Shown: positions 23,816 through 45,510, counted from the first letter of the stretch. The stretch: DNA of 64,000 nucleotides from Schistosoma mansoni (GCF_000237925.1 NC_031502.1:42037975-42101974), one strand, 5' to 3'. The notes: generated from the letters alone by a model not told the origin. A program made the numbers and translations.

Positions 23816-25146
23816 ATGAACTGTGTCGAACGATTGAGGGCCTATTCGATTGAGACGGGAATGGTGCGACGAACCAGCTAACTTCGAAGTCACACCTCGC
23901 GGTCAGCACCTAACGGGGATTACCCTTTCGTTCCATCAAAGTACTAAGGCCACCTTGACTATCGTAAAACACAAAGGACTTTATTGCAGAAATATATTAG
24001 TAAGAGTAGGTACAATGAAGATAGTGAGAGCACCACTGCATATGCCAGTCCATGGCGTGTGATTAGCTGATGAGCGTTGGTTCTCCTTGACCTTGGTGAG
24101 GACCGATGGACTGTTCAACATTCAGTGACCCAACTGCCGGATGATTTGGCTAGAACTATGTGACATTTCACTAGCCCTACAAGTCAATGAGACGGAAGCT
24201 TGAACAGAGAAAAGCACTTGAACTGAGCAGTATACAAATTTCCTTAGCTTCGCACCTCTATAGTACAAAAGAAACCTAATCAAACCTCTCAGTTATGGAA
24301 TACGTATTGTATATCCTACGTATATTTCTGAAGAGGAAGTGAGCTTCTTGTGTATTACCATCAGGTAGAATGAACACTCTGGGAAGTTTATAAACATGTG
24401 TATGGCTATGAAAGTTAAAATAGGAGAAGTAAAAGTAACCGATAACAAACCCCTGTTCATGAGTCTAGAATCGTAGGTGAGTCATCCGGTGAAATACTGA
24501 CCCAAAGATTACGTAGTAAAATCCACTAAACGCCAGAAAACTTTGACTATCGCCTCCCACCAACCCGATAGTGACACAGAGGTCAAAACATGAATTATTT
24601 GGAATTAATTACGAATCCGGCTACTTTTGTAGAGCAAGTTATATTGATAGAAGTTCTAAGAATTTACATATTCGTGAACATCTACCAGGGTGATTGAACA
24701 AAGGTGTTGTCAAGACAATAAACAGCTCATTACTAACCTATTTAGTACAGACTGGTCATAGAGCCATCATAAATCAATGATTCTCAATAATTTATCGGAT
24801 TAGTAATTTACTGTCAAAGTCGGTCAAATTCAAAGTCCTCTAAATGGCTAATGCAATAGCTACTTAGATGAAGAAACCGGGGCTATATGAACTAAAGATA
24901 TATGCTCAAACCCTTCTTTACTTTGGTCAACCTTAGGACCAATAAATCAATTGTAATCCTAATTATAGAATGATTCAATTCAACCTATGTACACACAACT
25001 TTTCTTAGTCAAATATTATTATCTTTGTTATTTTTATTCACATATATTTATATTATTATCATTACTATTTTTATAATTCCTAATATTACCACTACAATTA
25101 TTATTGTTTCAACATTAATATTAGTCTTCTGAACAAAAACAATTTA
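23816..25146. other. Non-coding DNA, no gene seen
   Basis: May include decayed flanks of the Penelope-like piece. The last 150 bases are a low-complexity AT/ATT-rich stretch. No exon or RNA gene is supported. Confidence 0.35.
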
Positions 25147-25340
25147 ATAGTTTAGATCATGAGTCAATTATAGCTAGACCACCATTGAAAACCTGGAAGC
25201 ACTGGACGGCCGTTTTGTTCTAGTGTGTACCTCCTCAGTAGTACGCATCCACGATTCCGCCTCGCGAGACTCGAACCCAGGACCTATCAGTCTCACGCGC
25301 GAGCGCTTAATCTCTAGACCACTGAGCTGTCATCATGATC
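25147..25340 (-). repeat. SM-alpha-like SINE, copy B
   Basis: On the minus strand: A box near CAGTGGTCTAG, B box GGGTTCGAGTC, then the hammerhead relic (CTGAGGAG) and the tail AGGTTTTCAATGG. It lies about 110 bases before the RTE insertion. Confidence 0.75.
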
Positions 25341-25448
25341 TCAATTAATGAAATTACTATAATATCCACAGAACCCATTCTGATATTAAAAACAATTTAG
25401 TTGGCACACAATCCATGTTATGATTTTTTACTAAGTTTATATATACTA

Positions 25449-26374
25449 TCAGACAAGGCTGTCTACTCTCCCCATTCCTCTTCCTTCTAGTGATTCACTG
25501 GATTATGAAGAATTCGACATCTGAAAGGAAAAACGGAATACAATGGACAGCTCAGAATGAATTAGATGATTTGGACTTCGCAGATGACCTAGCCCTCCTC
25601 TCTCATACACGCGAACAAATGCAGATGAAGACCACAAATGTAGCAGCAGCCTCCGCATCGATAGGCCTCCACATTCACAAAGGAAAAAGCAAGATTCTCA
25701 AATGCAACACGGAGAACACCAACCCAATCACACTTGATGGCGAAACTCTGGAAGAGGTGGAAACATTCACATACCTGGGGAGCATCGTTGATAAACGAGG
25801 AGGATCGGATGCAGATGTAAAGGCGAGGATTGGCAAAGCAAGGGCAGCATTTTTACAATTGAAGAACATATGGAACTCAAAACAACTCTAAACCAATTTC
25901 AAGGTCAGAATCTTTAATACGAACGTCAAGACAGTCCTACTGTATGGAGCTGAAACGTGGAGAACTACTACGACCATCATCAGGAAGGTACAAGTATTTA
26001 TAAACAGCTGTCTACGCAAAATATTCAACATCCGTTGGCCGGATACTATCAGCAACAGCGTTTTATGGGATAGGACAAACCAGCTTCCGGCTGAAGAGGA
26101 AATTAGGAAAAGACGTTGGAAATGGATCGGACATACATTAAGGAAATCACCAATGTGCATCACGACTCAATCCCTAACTTGGAATCCGGAAGGGAAGCGG
26201 AAAAGAGGAAGGCCAAAGAACACACTACGCCGGCAAATAGAAGCCGATATGAAAAGGATGAATAACAACTGGAAAGAACTGGAAAGGAAGGCTCAGGACA
26301 GAGTTGGATGGAGAATGCTGGTGAGCGGCCTATGCTCCTCGACGAGGGGTAACAGGAGTATGTAAGTAAGTAAG
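25449..26374 (+). mobile_element. RTE-clade LINE (SR2-like), 5'-truncated, with target duplication
   Basis: Starts inside the RT domain at IRQGCLLSPFLFLLVI and keeps FADD (25577-25588). The RT C-terminus and the typical end follow ([61 protein letters not shown]). The frame ends at 26365. One stop (25889-25891; the related copy at 40950 has TCA there) separates two otherwise continuous halves in the same frame. The 3' end is a (TAAG)n-like tail. A 12-bp duplication, TTATATATACTA, flanks it at 25437-25448 and 26375-26386. Few changes and a clear duplication mean a recent insertion. The residue pattern is that of schistosome SR2. Confidence 0.92.
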
Positions 26375-26600
26375 TTATATATACTACCTATATTTGTTTT
26401 GATTTAACGTATGAACTTAGTCAAGTCAACATTAGCATAAAGACCATTTCAATATTAACTATTTTATTCTATAAACATCTGATTATATAAAATGCCTTTA
26501 CAATTTAATTAAAGGAATAAATAGAAATAAATAATCACTTAAAATAACTTACTAAGAATACAAAACAAGATTATTATTGTAATTATATTTGAACTTTATA

Positions 26601-26606
26601 TTTATT
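26601..26606 (-). terminator. Polyadenylation signal for the LITAF-like gene
   Basis: AATAAA on the minus strand about 60 bases after the stop codon at 26665. Confidence 0.5.
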
Positions 26607-26664
26607 TGTTAAATAGGAATTCATTATCATTGATTAATTTTGTTTCTTTTATCATATTGAACAT

Positions 26665-35124
<8,460 letters not shown>

Positions 35125-35359
35125 TCTGCACTCCTCGGTTGTAGAAGATGATAAGTGGAACAGAGAGAATTTTGTGACTATCTATCGTAGATATAAAAAT
35201 CTTTTAGACATAGACTATCCTTTTATATACTATGTATAATGAAAATTAATTAACAGGTTTGTTATAGACAACTTTACTAGTTATTATGTTATGGTGTTCT
35301 ATTTTTGGTGAATACTAAGGTCAAAAACTAACTAGTTTTCTATAAAGAATGTTAGAAAA

Positions 35360-35627
35360 ATATGTTGTTTACTTTATAACTGTACCGTGTATAGATTGGT
35401 CGATAAGTCTTAAAAAAATAATGACTAATTTAATCTGTATTCGCTTTCATAAACATGTTCGTCTCTCTGCTTCAAATTCGCTCGATGTGTTTGTAGCTTT
35501 GCCATCCGTGCTGTCCACTAATAAACTGTAGTCTCCACTTTTTATTGCCTTCTGATTTCAAGCACCGCTAGGATTTACATAATAACGCTTATCAAGGTGA
35601 TTGATTAACGAAGCTAAGCCACTACAA
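35360..35627 (+). repeat. Relic Gypsy LTR related to the element at 26858
   Basis: The end of this block matches the 3' part of the 508-bp LTR: AATAAACTGTAG, CTTCTGATTT, CACCG(C/T)TA, ATAACG(C/G)TTATC, ending CCACTACA. It is more diverged than the two LTRs of the full element and has no partner nearby, so it is an older solo LTR or fragment. It lies about 240 bases upstream of the LITAF-like start codon, in antisense orientation. Confidence 0.65.
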
Positions 35628-36322
35628 CTTTATGTCATATGTTTATGGGACCGAAAGGTGTTCCTTTTTTCTGTTCTACCAATCTACCTACTTTGGCATG
35701 TCTCACAAATTATCACGGTTACCATTACTGCATATCAGTAACTACTTCTCTATCTATCTCTTATTACCATCTCCATTTCCCATATTATTCTTCTAATTCT
35801 ATCTTCTTACATATTACCAATCAGTTAACTTGTTCTTAATTCTTAGAGTAAATGACTTCTCTTAGCACTCAAATTTTCATTTCGTTAATTTCATAATACA
35901 AACGACCAACCTCCAGCCTATCGATGATATATGCTGGTATCCAGGACCCCAAATGCCCTGAGAATAACTCACTCACTCAGACTGTAAGATATGCAAACCC
36001 ACAAATAACTATCAAACTGATTAGAATTCTTGCAGTAGATTGATTAGACTACTGTTTATTGTACATTACCATATACCTGGAACTGTCTTGAAACAACAAG
36101 AAATGAGCGCAGAAAAATTAATCCACTTATACAAGTTTATGACAAAGATATTGGGTGTATTCAAAACTAAAACGAACTATGAGAACGTCAAGTTTCACTG
36201 TGAACAACGATAAGTGTTTTTACAACACTATCTAACCGTGAAGAAATCGTGGTTGCACACTGTTAAGGAATCCCATAATAGGACGAGATAGCCAACCAAT
36301 GCTACTTAGTTTTCAATGCTGT
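35628..36322. other. Non-coding DNA, no gene seen
   Basis: No exon, RNA gene or repeat recognised. Confidence 0.4.
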
Positions 36323-37063
36323 TCTATCTAAGATCAGTTCAGAATTTTAATTATGATAATGTAATTATGTTGAATACAAGCTGACTTGAAGTATCTACTC
36401 TATGAAGCGCTATCAATACAATGATTGGCATTATTTGAAATAACTCATTTCTAATTAGAATATGAAGACAAATATAATAAATATATAATAAAGTTTAATT
36501 AATCAATAGATACATTAGATTAAGAATNNNNNNNNNNNNNNNNNNNNNNNNNNNNNNNNNNNNNNNNNNNNNNNNNNNNNNNNNNNNNNNNNNNNNNNNN
36601 NNNNNNNNNNNNNNNNNNNNNNNNNNNNNNNNNNNNNNNNNNNNNNNNNNNNNNNNNNNNNNNNNNNNNNNNNNNNNNNNNNNNNNNNNNNNNNNNNNNN
36701 NNNNNNNNNNNNNNNNNNNNNNNNNNNTGAGTGAACTAACTTAGTCAAATACATAGATTTGGAAAATCGCATAACAAGAGCAATGCAAACTTAAAGGCCA
36801 CCATATAACTTCACTCATTAATAATTTGCATTCCTGTGAATAAAAATGAAAATATTTTATGTTTAATCTAATGTATCTATTGATTAATTAAACTTTATTA
36901 TATATTTATTATATTTGTCTTCATATTCTAATTAGAAATGAGTTATTTCAAATAATGCCAATCATTGTATTGATAGCGCTTCATAGAGTAGATACTTCAA
37001 GTCAGCTTGTATTCAACATAATTACATTATCATAATTAAAATTCTGAACTGATCTTAGATAGA
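36323..37063. repeat. Inverted repeat (201-bp arms) around an assembly gap
   Basis: Arms 36323-36523 and 36863-37063 are reverse complements with no length difference. The spacer includes about 200 N (36528-36727), which is an assembly gap of unknown true size. The arms have no coding content. Confidence 0.85.
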
Positions 37064-37334
37064 TCCTAAATAGAAAAGGTCTTATCATCCATCCAACTTG
37101 GACGACTTATCCAATGTATCATTTCTGATTCTATTCATATCCCACACTACTATCAGATTAAACTCTATCCTTTCACATTTCTCACCCAATAACACAAACG
37201 AAAATACACAAGCATGTCTCTCATAAATCTCATAAAACTTTCTTCCTTCGTATACTATATCCCTATATACAACCTATCTTTTATAAACTACCACCAGTAA
37301 ATTAACTGGTCCTATGAATCCGGTGTTCATCTTG

Positions 37335-37395
37335 TTGTGCTAACGAGATGTGGCAACTTGGACCGATGCATAAATGTGCCTGGTCCTACGTTGTA
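37335..37395 (+). repeat. CTTGGACCGATG-family dispersed repeat
   Basis: The best copy: GGCAACTTGGACCGATGCAT, then TGTGCCTGGTCC and TACGTTGTAGCTGACCTGACTGACT. It lies next to SINE copy F. Confidence 0.5.
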
Positions 37396-37534
37396 GCTGA
37401 CCTGACTGACTCTCATAAATCACCTTGACCGAAATAACATGACACTGTCTTGGTCAAACCTGTTTTTTGATTGATCGTACCAAATATATTTGCTATGTTT
37501 CTTTGTTCTGTTCCAACTTGGGTGATTCTCAGAG

Positions 37535-37870
37535 TTCTAGTGAGAAGCCGTGACCAGTGGAGTTCGACCGTGTAGGGTGTGAGGCAACTACCCACCGAAG
37601 ACAAAGGAAGTTAGTCATGCGACTGCATGGGTTGATCAAAGTTAGACATTACTACCATTAGATGCATCAGATCCGTTAGATCACAGCTCAGTGGTCTAGA
37701 GGTTAATCGTTTGTGCACGAAACCTGAGGTCCTAGGTTTGAATCCCACGTGTGGGACCGTAGAAGCTCACTGCTGCAGAGTCCCACGCTAAGACGAGACG
37801 GCCGTTCACTGTCTCCAGGTTTTCAATGGTAGTCTAACGTTGATCGGTTCACGATCTCAATTGATTTAAT
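37535..37870 (+). repeat. SM-alpha-like SINE with 5' leader, copy F
   Basis: A longer copy. The leader TTCTAGTGAGAAGCCGTGAC also occurs, inverted, next to copy D at 56700-56740. It is followed by GCTCAGTGGTCTAG (A box), GGTTTGAATCC (B box), a decayed hammerhead, and the tail GGTTTTCAATGG...GATTTAA. Confidence 0.75.
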
Positions 37871-37880
37871 TTGTTTATTT

Positions 37881-40800
37881 ATTCTCTAGAGAAGTATCTT
37901 ACATTTACACTGAGTCCCGAAACGTCAGAAAATCTAATTTTTCCACGCACTGGTATATATTACAAATACATTATTAATAACAATCTACCCGATGCTCAAT
38001 ATATTTGACATTATCAGGTCAAACCTTGGTGGCGATACCTACTAGCTGAATGTTGTTTCATTGGCTACGAATGTTTTCCTTCACCATCCTTATTGTTACT
38101 TACTTGTATTCACATGTCTACATAATGTTGTCTATTACACAAATTTCTCTGTAATTCGAAAGGTTTCTTGTCTGAGTGTGATTATTATTCACTAGGAATT
38201 TATAGGTCGCTTCCCACTCGACTTGCTGCCATTCTGTTAGTCTTTAAGATATCGTCGATGGAATTGAAAAATCAGCCTTCAAACTGTAAATAAATGCCGA
38301 TGGTAATGATCTGTCATACAGTTACGGAATTTTTAATCTCTATTTTGTCTATCGTACCACAGTGTTGTGCATTCTAATTGGCATCACATCAATTGATCAA
38401 TGCACGTCAAGATATGAAGAACGTATTTCACATGTGTGAATAGGTATGTAGTTAACTTCAGCGAAAATTGTTGAAGACAGATATGAAAGAGAAATTTCGT
38501 GTCTGTTGGTTCTCGACTTTCCACAGAAAAGGCATTTATTTGATTAGTGTTTTAAATACTTATTTATATTTAACCAAACAGACATGATGACTACTAATCA
38601 GGTAGTGTAAAACATTTTATGAGATTAGCTGATGTATATTAGTCTCATTTACTGTAGCAGGAAGATACACGACTTGTTATTTGATAAGTCAAATACCACG
38701 ACTATCGAGTTATCCAAAGAAATATTCTTTGGTTCTAGTGAACTAACGCAAATTAGTTTACCAATTTCGTGGTTCACTCGATTCAGTTCACTCACTTACG
38801 AGACGTTTACGCCGATAGTTTCTAACCTATTTAAAGTTAGTAAGTAAGAGATGTCGGATCTCTCTGGGCCAGTAAGTAATCCACTTAGCTTGTGTGAACT
38901 CATTTGGATGTATACCACCTGTATACGTATTAAACTAAACTGTCCAATGAAAATACTGAATTTATTGTTGTGAAGCGAGTGATTCTCGCTTACATACTCT
39001 AGGGCGTGACTGAAAAATTATAAAGGTTTCCATATTCTATCAACCAGTTATTACGAAACTCATCTCATCATAAATCAGGAAGCACTAGTCGTGAATCTGA
39101 TTAGGAAATGGACTAGATATTGAATATACACGACTGAAAGAAACTTAAGTGGTATTCAGTGAAACTTATCTTCATTCTCATTCTTATACTTCATAACTGT
39201 GTCAATCTATTTAGAGAAAACAATAATTTAGTATCAATCACATCAAACGTTAAATTGAGAAACGTGTTTACAATATTTCTTCCTCATAAGAAAGGCTTTA
39301 TGCTTAGGTGCATATATTTGTGTATCCACATGTGACTGGTTAAACAGGCAATATAAAGATTATAGTTAGAGCATTTTTCCATCTCCAACTACTTTTAAGA
39401 TCATTATTCACTATATTGTAGGTTTCGAGTTTTGTGAATGAAGGTCATTCAAATTCCAAATGTTTTGGAATTTCTAATTCTTTTTCCTACCGGTTCGTTT
39501 TTTTGTCTGTTAATTATACTACTTATATTCACCATCTTGTGCTATAATCATACTTTGGAATGATTAGTTGGTAATACCTCTTATTGTGATTTGAGATATT
39601 CCCAAGTATTCAAATGTATTTTTAACAGTTTATCCATTTTATTTTTGTAGTTGCGTTCTTTCATTATTCATACTAGTTTGTCTTTATGTCATTTGTTATT
39701 CACTGAATATTAGTTTATTCATAACGACTTTCATATTTGATATTCCATAGTACTTATTTCAGTTTTGTTTACTACCACTACTGATTTGACACAGCTTCAT
39801 TCTGTCAATAATTCGTTGGCCTACATTCTGCTTTATCGTGCCTTGAAGAGTTACTATTGTCTTAAATACCTAGAAAATTGAGTAACTCTTTTCTCAGAAA
39901 AATTTCTTTCTCTGACTTTAATATTTTACACTTAACTCAGTCGTTTGCCGCGAATCCTCGAACGGGTCGAATACATACGTTGTTCTTAATGTTACTTGAG
40001 TTTTGCTACAATATTCTTAACTTGATAGATCTATTATTTTAATAGTGCCAGTTGCAGGGTTATGCCAAGTGAAATTTCATACTCAATATCTATCGACTAC
40101 TAAGTAGTAACAAACAATTATTCATGATAGATGAATGGTTGAATCTCTTTATGAAAGCTTTCTCAACTTTTGCTCATCGATAAAGCATCTCTTTCCTCCT
40201 TCTCTTTATTATGATACAAATCAGGCGAAGTGTAAACACGGAAGCTCTAACTTTGGTCTTCATAATTTGAAATAACGCTTTTGTCAGTTTCGGCTTAATC
40301 TATTTTGCGAAAAGTGATTTTTATGAATCGGTTAAATCTGAGTAGTAATGTCAAACAACACAAGAAGTTAGTTGCATTGACTGAAAGCTTTTTGAGATGA
40401 ATGCAGCAGCTCATCTGATTGAATGCTTGTAAGATTAATTAACTTGAAATGAAGAATCAAGTAATATAAGTCAAGCGAATTAGTATATGCTCTAATTTAT
40501 AGTTAGAACGTTGTGAACGAGAACACAGGTGGAACAACCAATGTAATTCTAACTCAAAATTAAAGAATATCTTGGTATAATATGAGAACAATTCATTGAA
40601 TACTTTATTCGCAAATTTCCATCATTTGGCTTTCAGATTCTGTATGATTTTTCCTTCTTATTCTCTCCAACTCGATCTCCTTAGCCTTCTGCTGTCAGAT
40701 TTTCCACTCCCGGTTATTGTTGGATACTGCTTATGTCAACACATAAGTAGCATAAACCACGAGAATAGATAATGTTATACATTCAGTAATATGTTTGTAC

Positions 40801-40949
40801 AATTCAGGAAGTAAAGCTTCTAAACATTATAGCATGATTACATGAATGACAATATTTTATTGATAATTACTAAATGTACAAGAAATGTGACATACGACTA
40901 AATATATACTGTCTACAGTTTTTCGCAACGACAAGTTTATATTCAATCA
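37881..40949. other. Non-coding DNA, no gene seen
   Basis: AT-rich sequence with no recognised exon, repeat or RNA gene. The open frame at 38632-38847 has no motif or splice context. Confidence 0.4.
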
Positions 40950-43436
40950 ATCATAGCTAAGTGTTTAAGAAAGGACCTCACCATCCTGATGCGAGATCTA
41001 AATGCCAAAGTCGGAGTGGACAACAATGGATATGAGGATATAATGGGACGACATGGACTGGGAGAGAGAAAAGAAAATGTTGAGAGATTTTCAAATCTAT
41101 GAGCGTTCACCAAATTGGTTATATGCGGCACAATATTCCCCCAAATACACATACACAAAGCTATATAGATCTCACCGAATATCACTACACAGAGCCAGGA
41201 CGATGATTTTTGCATCAGTAAAAAATTCAGAAGGACAATGGAAGACGTGAGAACCAGGTTAGAGGCTAGCATAGCTTCAGATCATCACCTGGTTGTGGCC
41301 GAGATGAAACGAAGGCTGAAGAAACACTGAACAACTGGAAGAACAGCATTACAAAGGTTCAATACAGCCTTCCTTCGAGATGCCAACAAACTCAACGAAC
41401 TCAGGATAACTCTCAATAAGAGGTCCCAAGCTCTACAGGATCTACTGAAGGAACAAGGAACTACTTTGGAGGATAAGTGGAAAGGGATAAAAGAAGCACT
41501 AACTTCAACGTGTCAGAAGGTTCTGGGTCCTAAAAAGCATCATCATAAGTAATGGATCTTTATAGGAGCCCTGGACAAGATTGAAGAAAGAAAGAACAAA
41601 AAAACAGCAATGGGCAACAGTCGAAAACGAGCAGAGGAAGTCAAGGCACAAGCAGACTACGCAGAAGCAAACAAGAAAGTGAAGAAAAGTATTAGAGCTG
41701 ACAGGCAGAAATACATGGGAGAACTGGCAATGACAGAGGAAAATGCTGCAAGAAAAGGAAATATGAAACAACCATGTGACACAACGAAGAAACTGGCAGG
41801 GAGATATAGTAGACTGGAGAGACCAGTCAAGGACAAAGAAGGGAAGACAATCACAGAGATTGAAGAACAGAGGATAATATGGGCAGAATACTTCGAGGAA
41901 CTGTTGAATAGACCAGCTCCATTGAATCCACCACAAATAGAAGCAGACAAATCAAGAGCGGGAAAGCGACAGGACGTGATTATATACCAGCTGAAGCACT
42001 GAAGTCGGATATTGAAATAACTGCAAACATGCTTCACCTTCTATTCAAGAAGATTCGGGAGGATGGACAAGTGCCAACGAACTGAAAAGAATGATACCTT
42101 ATCAAGATACTAAAGAAAGGAGATCTGAGCAAATGTAAGAACTACAGAGGCACCACACTGTTGTCAGTACCAGGAAAGGTTTTCAACAGAGTGTAGCTGA
42201 ACCGGATGAAAGACGCAGTAAACGCCCAACTTCGAAATCAACAGGCTGGATTCCGTAAGGATAGGTTGTACACAGACCGAATCGCGACACTAGGGATGAT
42301 CGTGGGACAATCAGTTGAGTGGAATTAATCACTATACATCAACTTCATTGACAATGAGGAGGCGTTTGACAATGTGGACCGGAGAACCTTATGTAACCTT
42401 CTTCGACATTATAGTATTCCTGAGAAGACTGTCAACATCATCCGGAACTCATACGACGGACTATATTGCATAATCGTACATGGAAGACAGCTGACAGATG
42501 CATTTGCAGTAAGGACCGGAATCAGACAAGAATGTCTACCCTCCCTCTTCCTCTTTCTTTTGGTGATTGACTGGATTATGAAGACTTCGACATCTGAGGG
42601 GAAGCACGGAATACGATGGACATCTCAGAATCAATTAGGCGATTCGGACTTCGCAGATTACTTAGCCCTCCTATCTCATACACACGAACAAATGCAGATG
42701 AAGACAGCAAATGTAGCAGCAGCCTCTGCATCAATAGGCCTCAACATACACAAGGAAAAAGCAAGATTCTCAAATACAACACAGAGAACACCAACCCAAT
42801 CACACTTGATGGAGAAACTCTGGAAGAGGTGGAAACATTCACGTACTTGGGAAGCATCGGTGATGAACAAGGAGGATCTGATGCAGATATGAAGGCGAGG
42901 ATTGGCAAAGTAAATGTAACATTTCTACAATTGAAGAACGTATGGAACTCCAAACAACTCTCAACCAATTTCAAAGCGAGAATCTTCAATATGAACGTCA
43001 AAACAGTCGGTTCTACTGTACGGAGCTGAAACGTGGATAGCTACTACATCTATCGTCAAGAAGTTACAAGCATTTATAAACAGTTGTCTACGCAAAATAC
43101 TCAACATCCATTGGCTGGATACTATCAGCAACAGAGTTTTGTGGGAGAGAACAAACCAGCTTCCAGCTGAAGAGAAAATTAGGAAAAGACTTTGAAAGTG
43201 GATTGGACATACAGTAAGGAAATTACCAAACTGCATCACGACTCAATCCCTAACTTGGAATCCGGAAGGGAAGCGGAAAAGAGGAAGGTCAAAGAACACA
43301 TTACGCCGGGAAATAGGATCAGATATGATAAGGAAGAATGTTAACTGGAAAGGATTGCCCAGGACAGGGTTAGATGGAGAATGCTGCTGAGCGGCCTATG
43401 CTCCTCCACGATGGGGAGCAGGAGTAAGGAAGTAAG
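40950..43436 (+). mobile_element. RTE-clade LINE (SR2-like), longer and more decayed copy
   Basis: Begins within the apurinic-like endonuclease domain (KDLTILMRDLNAKVGVDNNG at about 40970; SDHHLVVAEMK at about 41280). The linker follows (ADRQKYMGELAMTEENAARK), then RT blocks: KNYRGTTLL-like, QAGFRKDR, YINFIDNEEAFDNVD, IRQECLPSLFLFLLVIDWI, and SDFADYLALL at about 42645. It ends with the C-terminal part shared with the copy at 25449 and a short GTAAGGAAGTAAGTAA tail. The active-site FADD reads FADY, and several frameshifts and stops break it. The 5' end is truncated in the EN domain. No clear target duplication was found. Confidence 0.92.
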
Positions 43437-44160
43437 TAATTTACCATTCCGAATCTAATTGAGTGGTACATAAACCACTACACGCAAAGACGTTCTTTAA
43501 ACATACTAAGCTGTTTTAAGGAAAAAACAACTTCAATGAGTTATCTACTAGGACAAAATGTACTAGCGAATTACTGGACATTTACTTAGTCAATAATTTT
43601 AAAAATACACCACTGTCAAATAATACAATACGATAACTTTACAAGAAATAATCGAAAATCTCACAGTTTGTTTTTTTAAGACTATTGTTCGATAATTTTG
43701 ATGTTTGATTATATTTGCTTGAAAAAACTTGGACCAGATTGCCAGGTGAAACGTTGGATTTACTTCAAATTCATTCGCTGAGATTTTACAATTGTATTAT
43801 TCCTCTTTAGTACCTCACATCACCTCAACGCCCAAATATTGTGAAATTATATGATCAAATTTATGTGAAAGTTCTTATATATTAATATTCAATTTTAAAA
43901 TAAGTTTAACAACAATCGAAAATGGGTGATTACACTGAATTTTTTATGTTTAACTAATTCGTAATGCTAACCTGGTAAGTTGTTCTTTATAGTCGATTAG
44001 TCAACTAATCATCAACAGTTTTCAAAGAGCAAACAACGACACTGTTCAATAAATATCAGAATTATTCGAGATGGAACAATTCTAAGAATACTAGTTTTAA
44101 ACTTATAATATCATACTGCTAGAAATCTGTGTTACTAGTTAATACACATATATTTCGAAA
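43437..44160. other. Non-coding DNA with a small repeat
   Basis: A block at about 43820-43880 (CGCCCAAATA(T/C)TGTGAAA ... AAGTTCTTAT) recurs at about 63065-63125 in the plus-strand gene's intron. Otherwise nothing is recognised. Confidence 0.4.
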
Positions 44161-44164
44161 ATTC

Positions 44165-45510
44165 CTAGTGTGAATTAAAAGAACATATATAATCGAACAA
44201 TATCGTTTTCAGTCAGATCCTCATCAGGTTTTAGTCTAATATACATTAATATTTATGGGCATATACGAAATTATTAAACCAATCAAGGCAGTTTGTGAGT
44301 CAGTGATAACAGTGGGATAGACTACATAAATCATGAATCGATCAAAGTTAGACGTTAACACCGTTGGATGCTGGCCAGCTTAGTGGTCTATAAGTTAAGT
44401 GTTCGTGCACGAAACCTAAGGTCCCAGTGATTGAATCCCACGTGCGGAACCGTGACTGAGTACCGCTGAGAAGTTTCATACGGGGACTAAACAACCGCAC
44501 AGTCTTTCCAGGTTTTCAATGGTGATCTAGCTTAGAATGAATCGTGAATTCAACTGTTAGAATACTACAATCTCCACAAATACTCATACTGACACATAAA
44601 TAAACACAAGTAAAAAGTACAAATAGAAAGGGCGATGACAGGTGTACTAGTTTTGATAAGAATAACAAAGTCTTGAATTACTTTTTCATGATGAAAAATA
44701 GGTCAATTACTCGAAATATATAGGTGCTCAAATAACATTCATAAAAACTAAACAATTACGTAATAAGAAGTTTTCAGATAATTGGGCATTGAGTGTATGT
44801 TTCAAAAAAGTGATGTGAAGAAAGTTAAACCAACAGAGAGTATGGAAAATAATAATAATAATAATTAAAATCTTTTATTAAAGATAATTCAGTTAAGGGA
44901 GAGATCAAGATGTTGCAAATTTCATATGAATACAAAGACTTGGATTGGTAACTCGAATTTCTATAGCTTCTGCTATTTGTAAGAGACGAAATAGATACCC
45001 ATAAAGAAAACTAGTAGGAATATGACAAATAACTTTCAATGACCATTCAACGATATCCTTTCCTAACCTTGATTGGTTTGATAATTCCGTATATTCATAT
45101 AAATATAACTGTATACTAGAGTAAAGCCTGGTAGGGATATATATATATATATATATAATGTTACATAATGGGAAATAGGTCAATGATTAGAAAAATATGG
45201 ACACTGAAATAACATTCATAAAAATTATAAGATTACGCAATAATTTTCCATTATGTAACATTGATTCAAGCCTTTATTATATTTATCACAACTAGTACAC
45301 CTGTCATCACACTATCAATTTGTACGTTTTACTTATTATGTTTAGTTATGTAATCCACTCCACTGTTATCATTAACTCATAAACTGCCTTGATTGGTTTA
45401 ATAATATCATGTATGCATATAAATATTACTGTATATTAGAGTAAAGCCTGATGAGGATTTAATCGAAAACAGTATTGTTCGCTTACATATGTTGTTCTAA
45501 ACCACAATGT
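44165..45510. mobile_element. Penelope-derived modules in both orientations
   Basis: Three related blocks: 44165-44330 (one orientation), and 45055-45140 and 45285-45500 (the other). They share CCTTGATTGGTTTAATAAT and AGAGTAAAGCCTGATGAGGA. Between them, on the minus strand (45090-44905), is a protein-like end (RLLQIAEAIEIRVTNPSLCI) that resembles the tail after a GIY-YIG domain. The sum looks like partial, inverted Penelope-like copies, although the family call for the non-coding blocks is inference. SINE copy E lies inside. Confidence 0.5.
44330..44580 (+). repeat. SM-alpha-like SINE, copy E
   Basis: A box near CAGCTTAGTGGTCTATAAG, B box near GTGATTGAATCC, a very decayed hammerhead segment, and the tail GGTTTTCAATGGTGATCTAG, ending CAATCTCCACAAA. 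Confidence 0.7.

Noticed and set aside
36515-36772. Open frames running through N stretches (also at 52548 and 60629)
   Set aside because: They exist only because N was translated as unknown residues.
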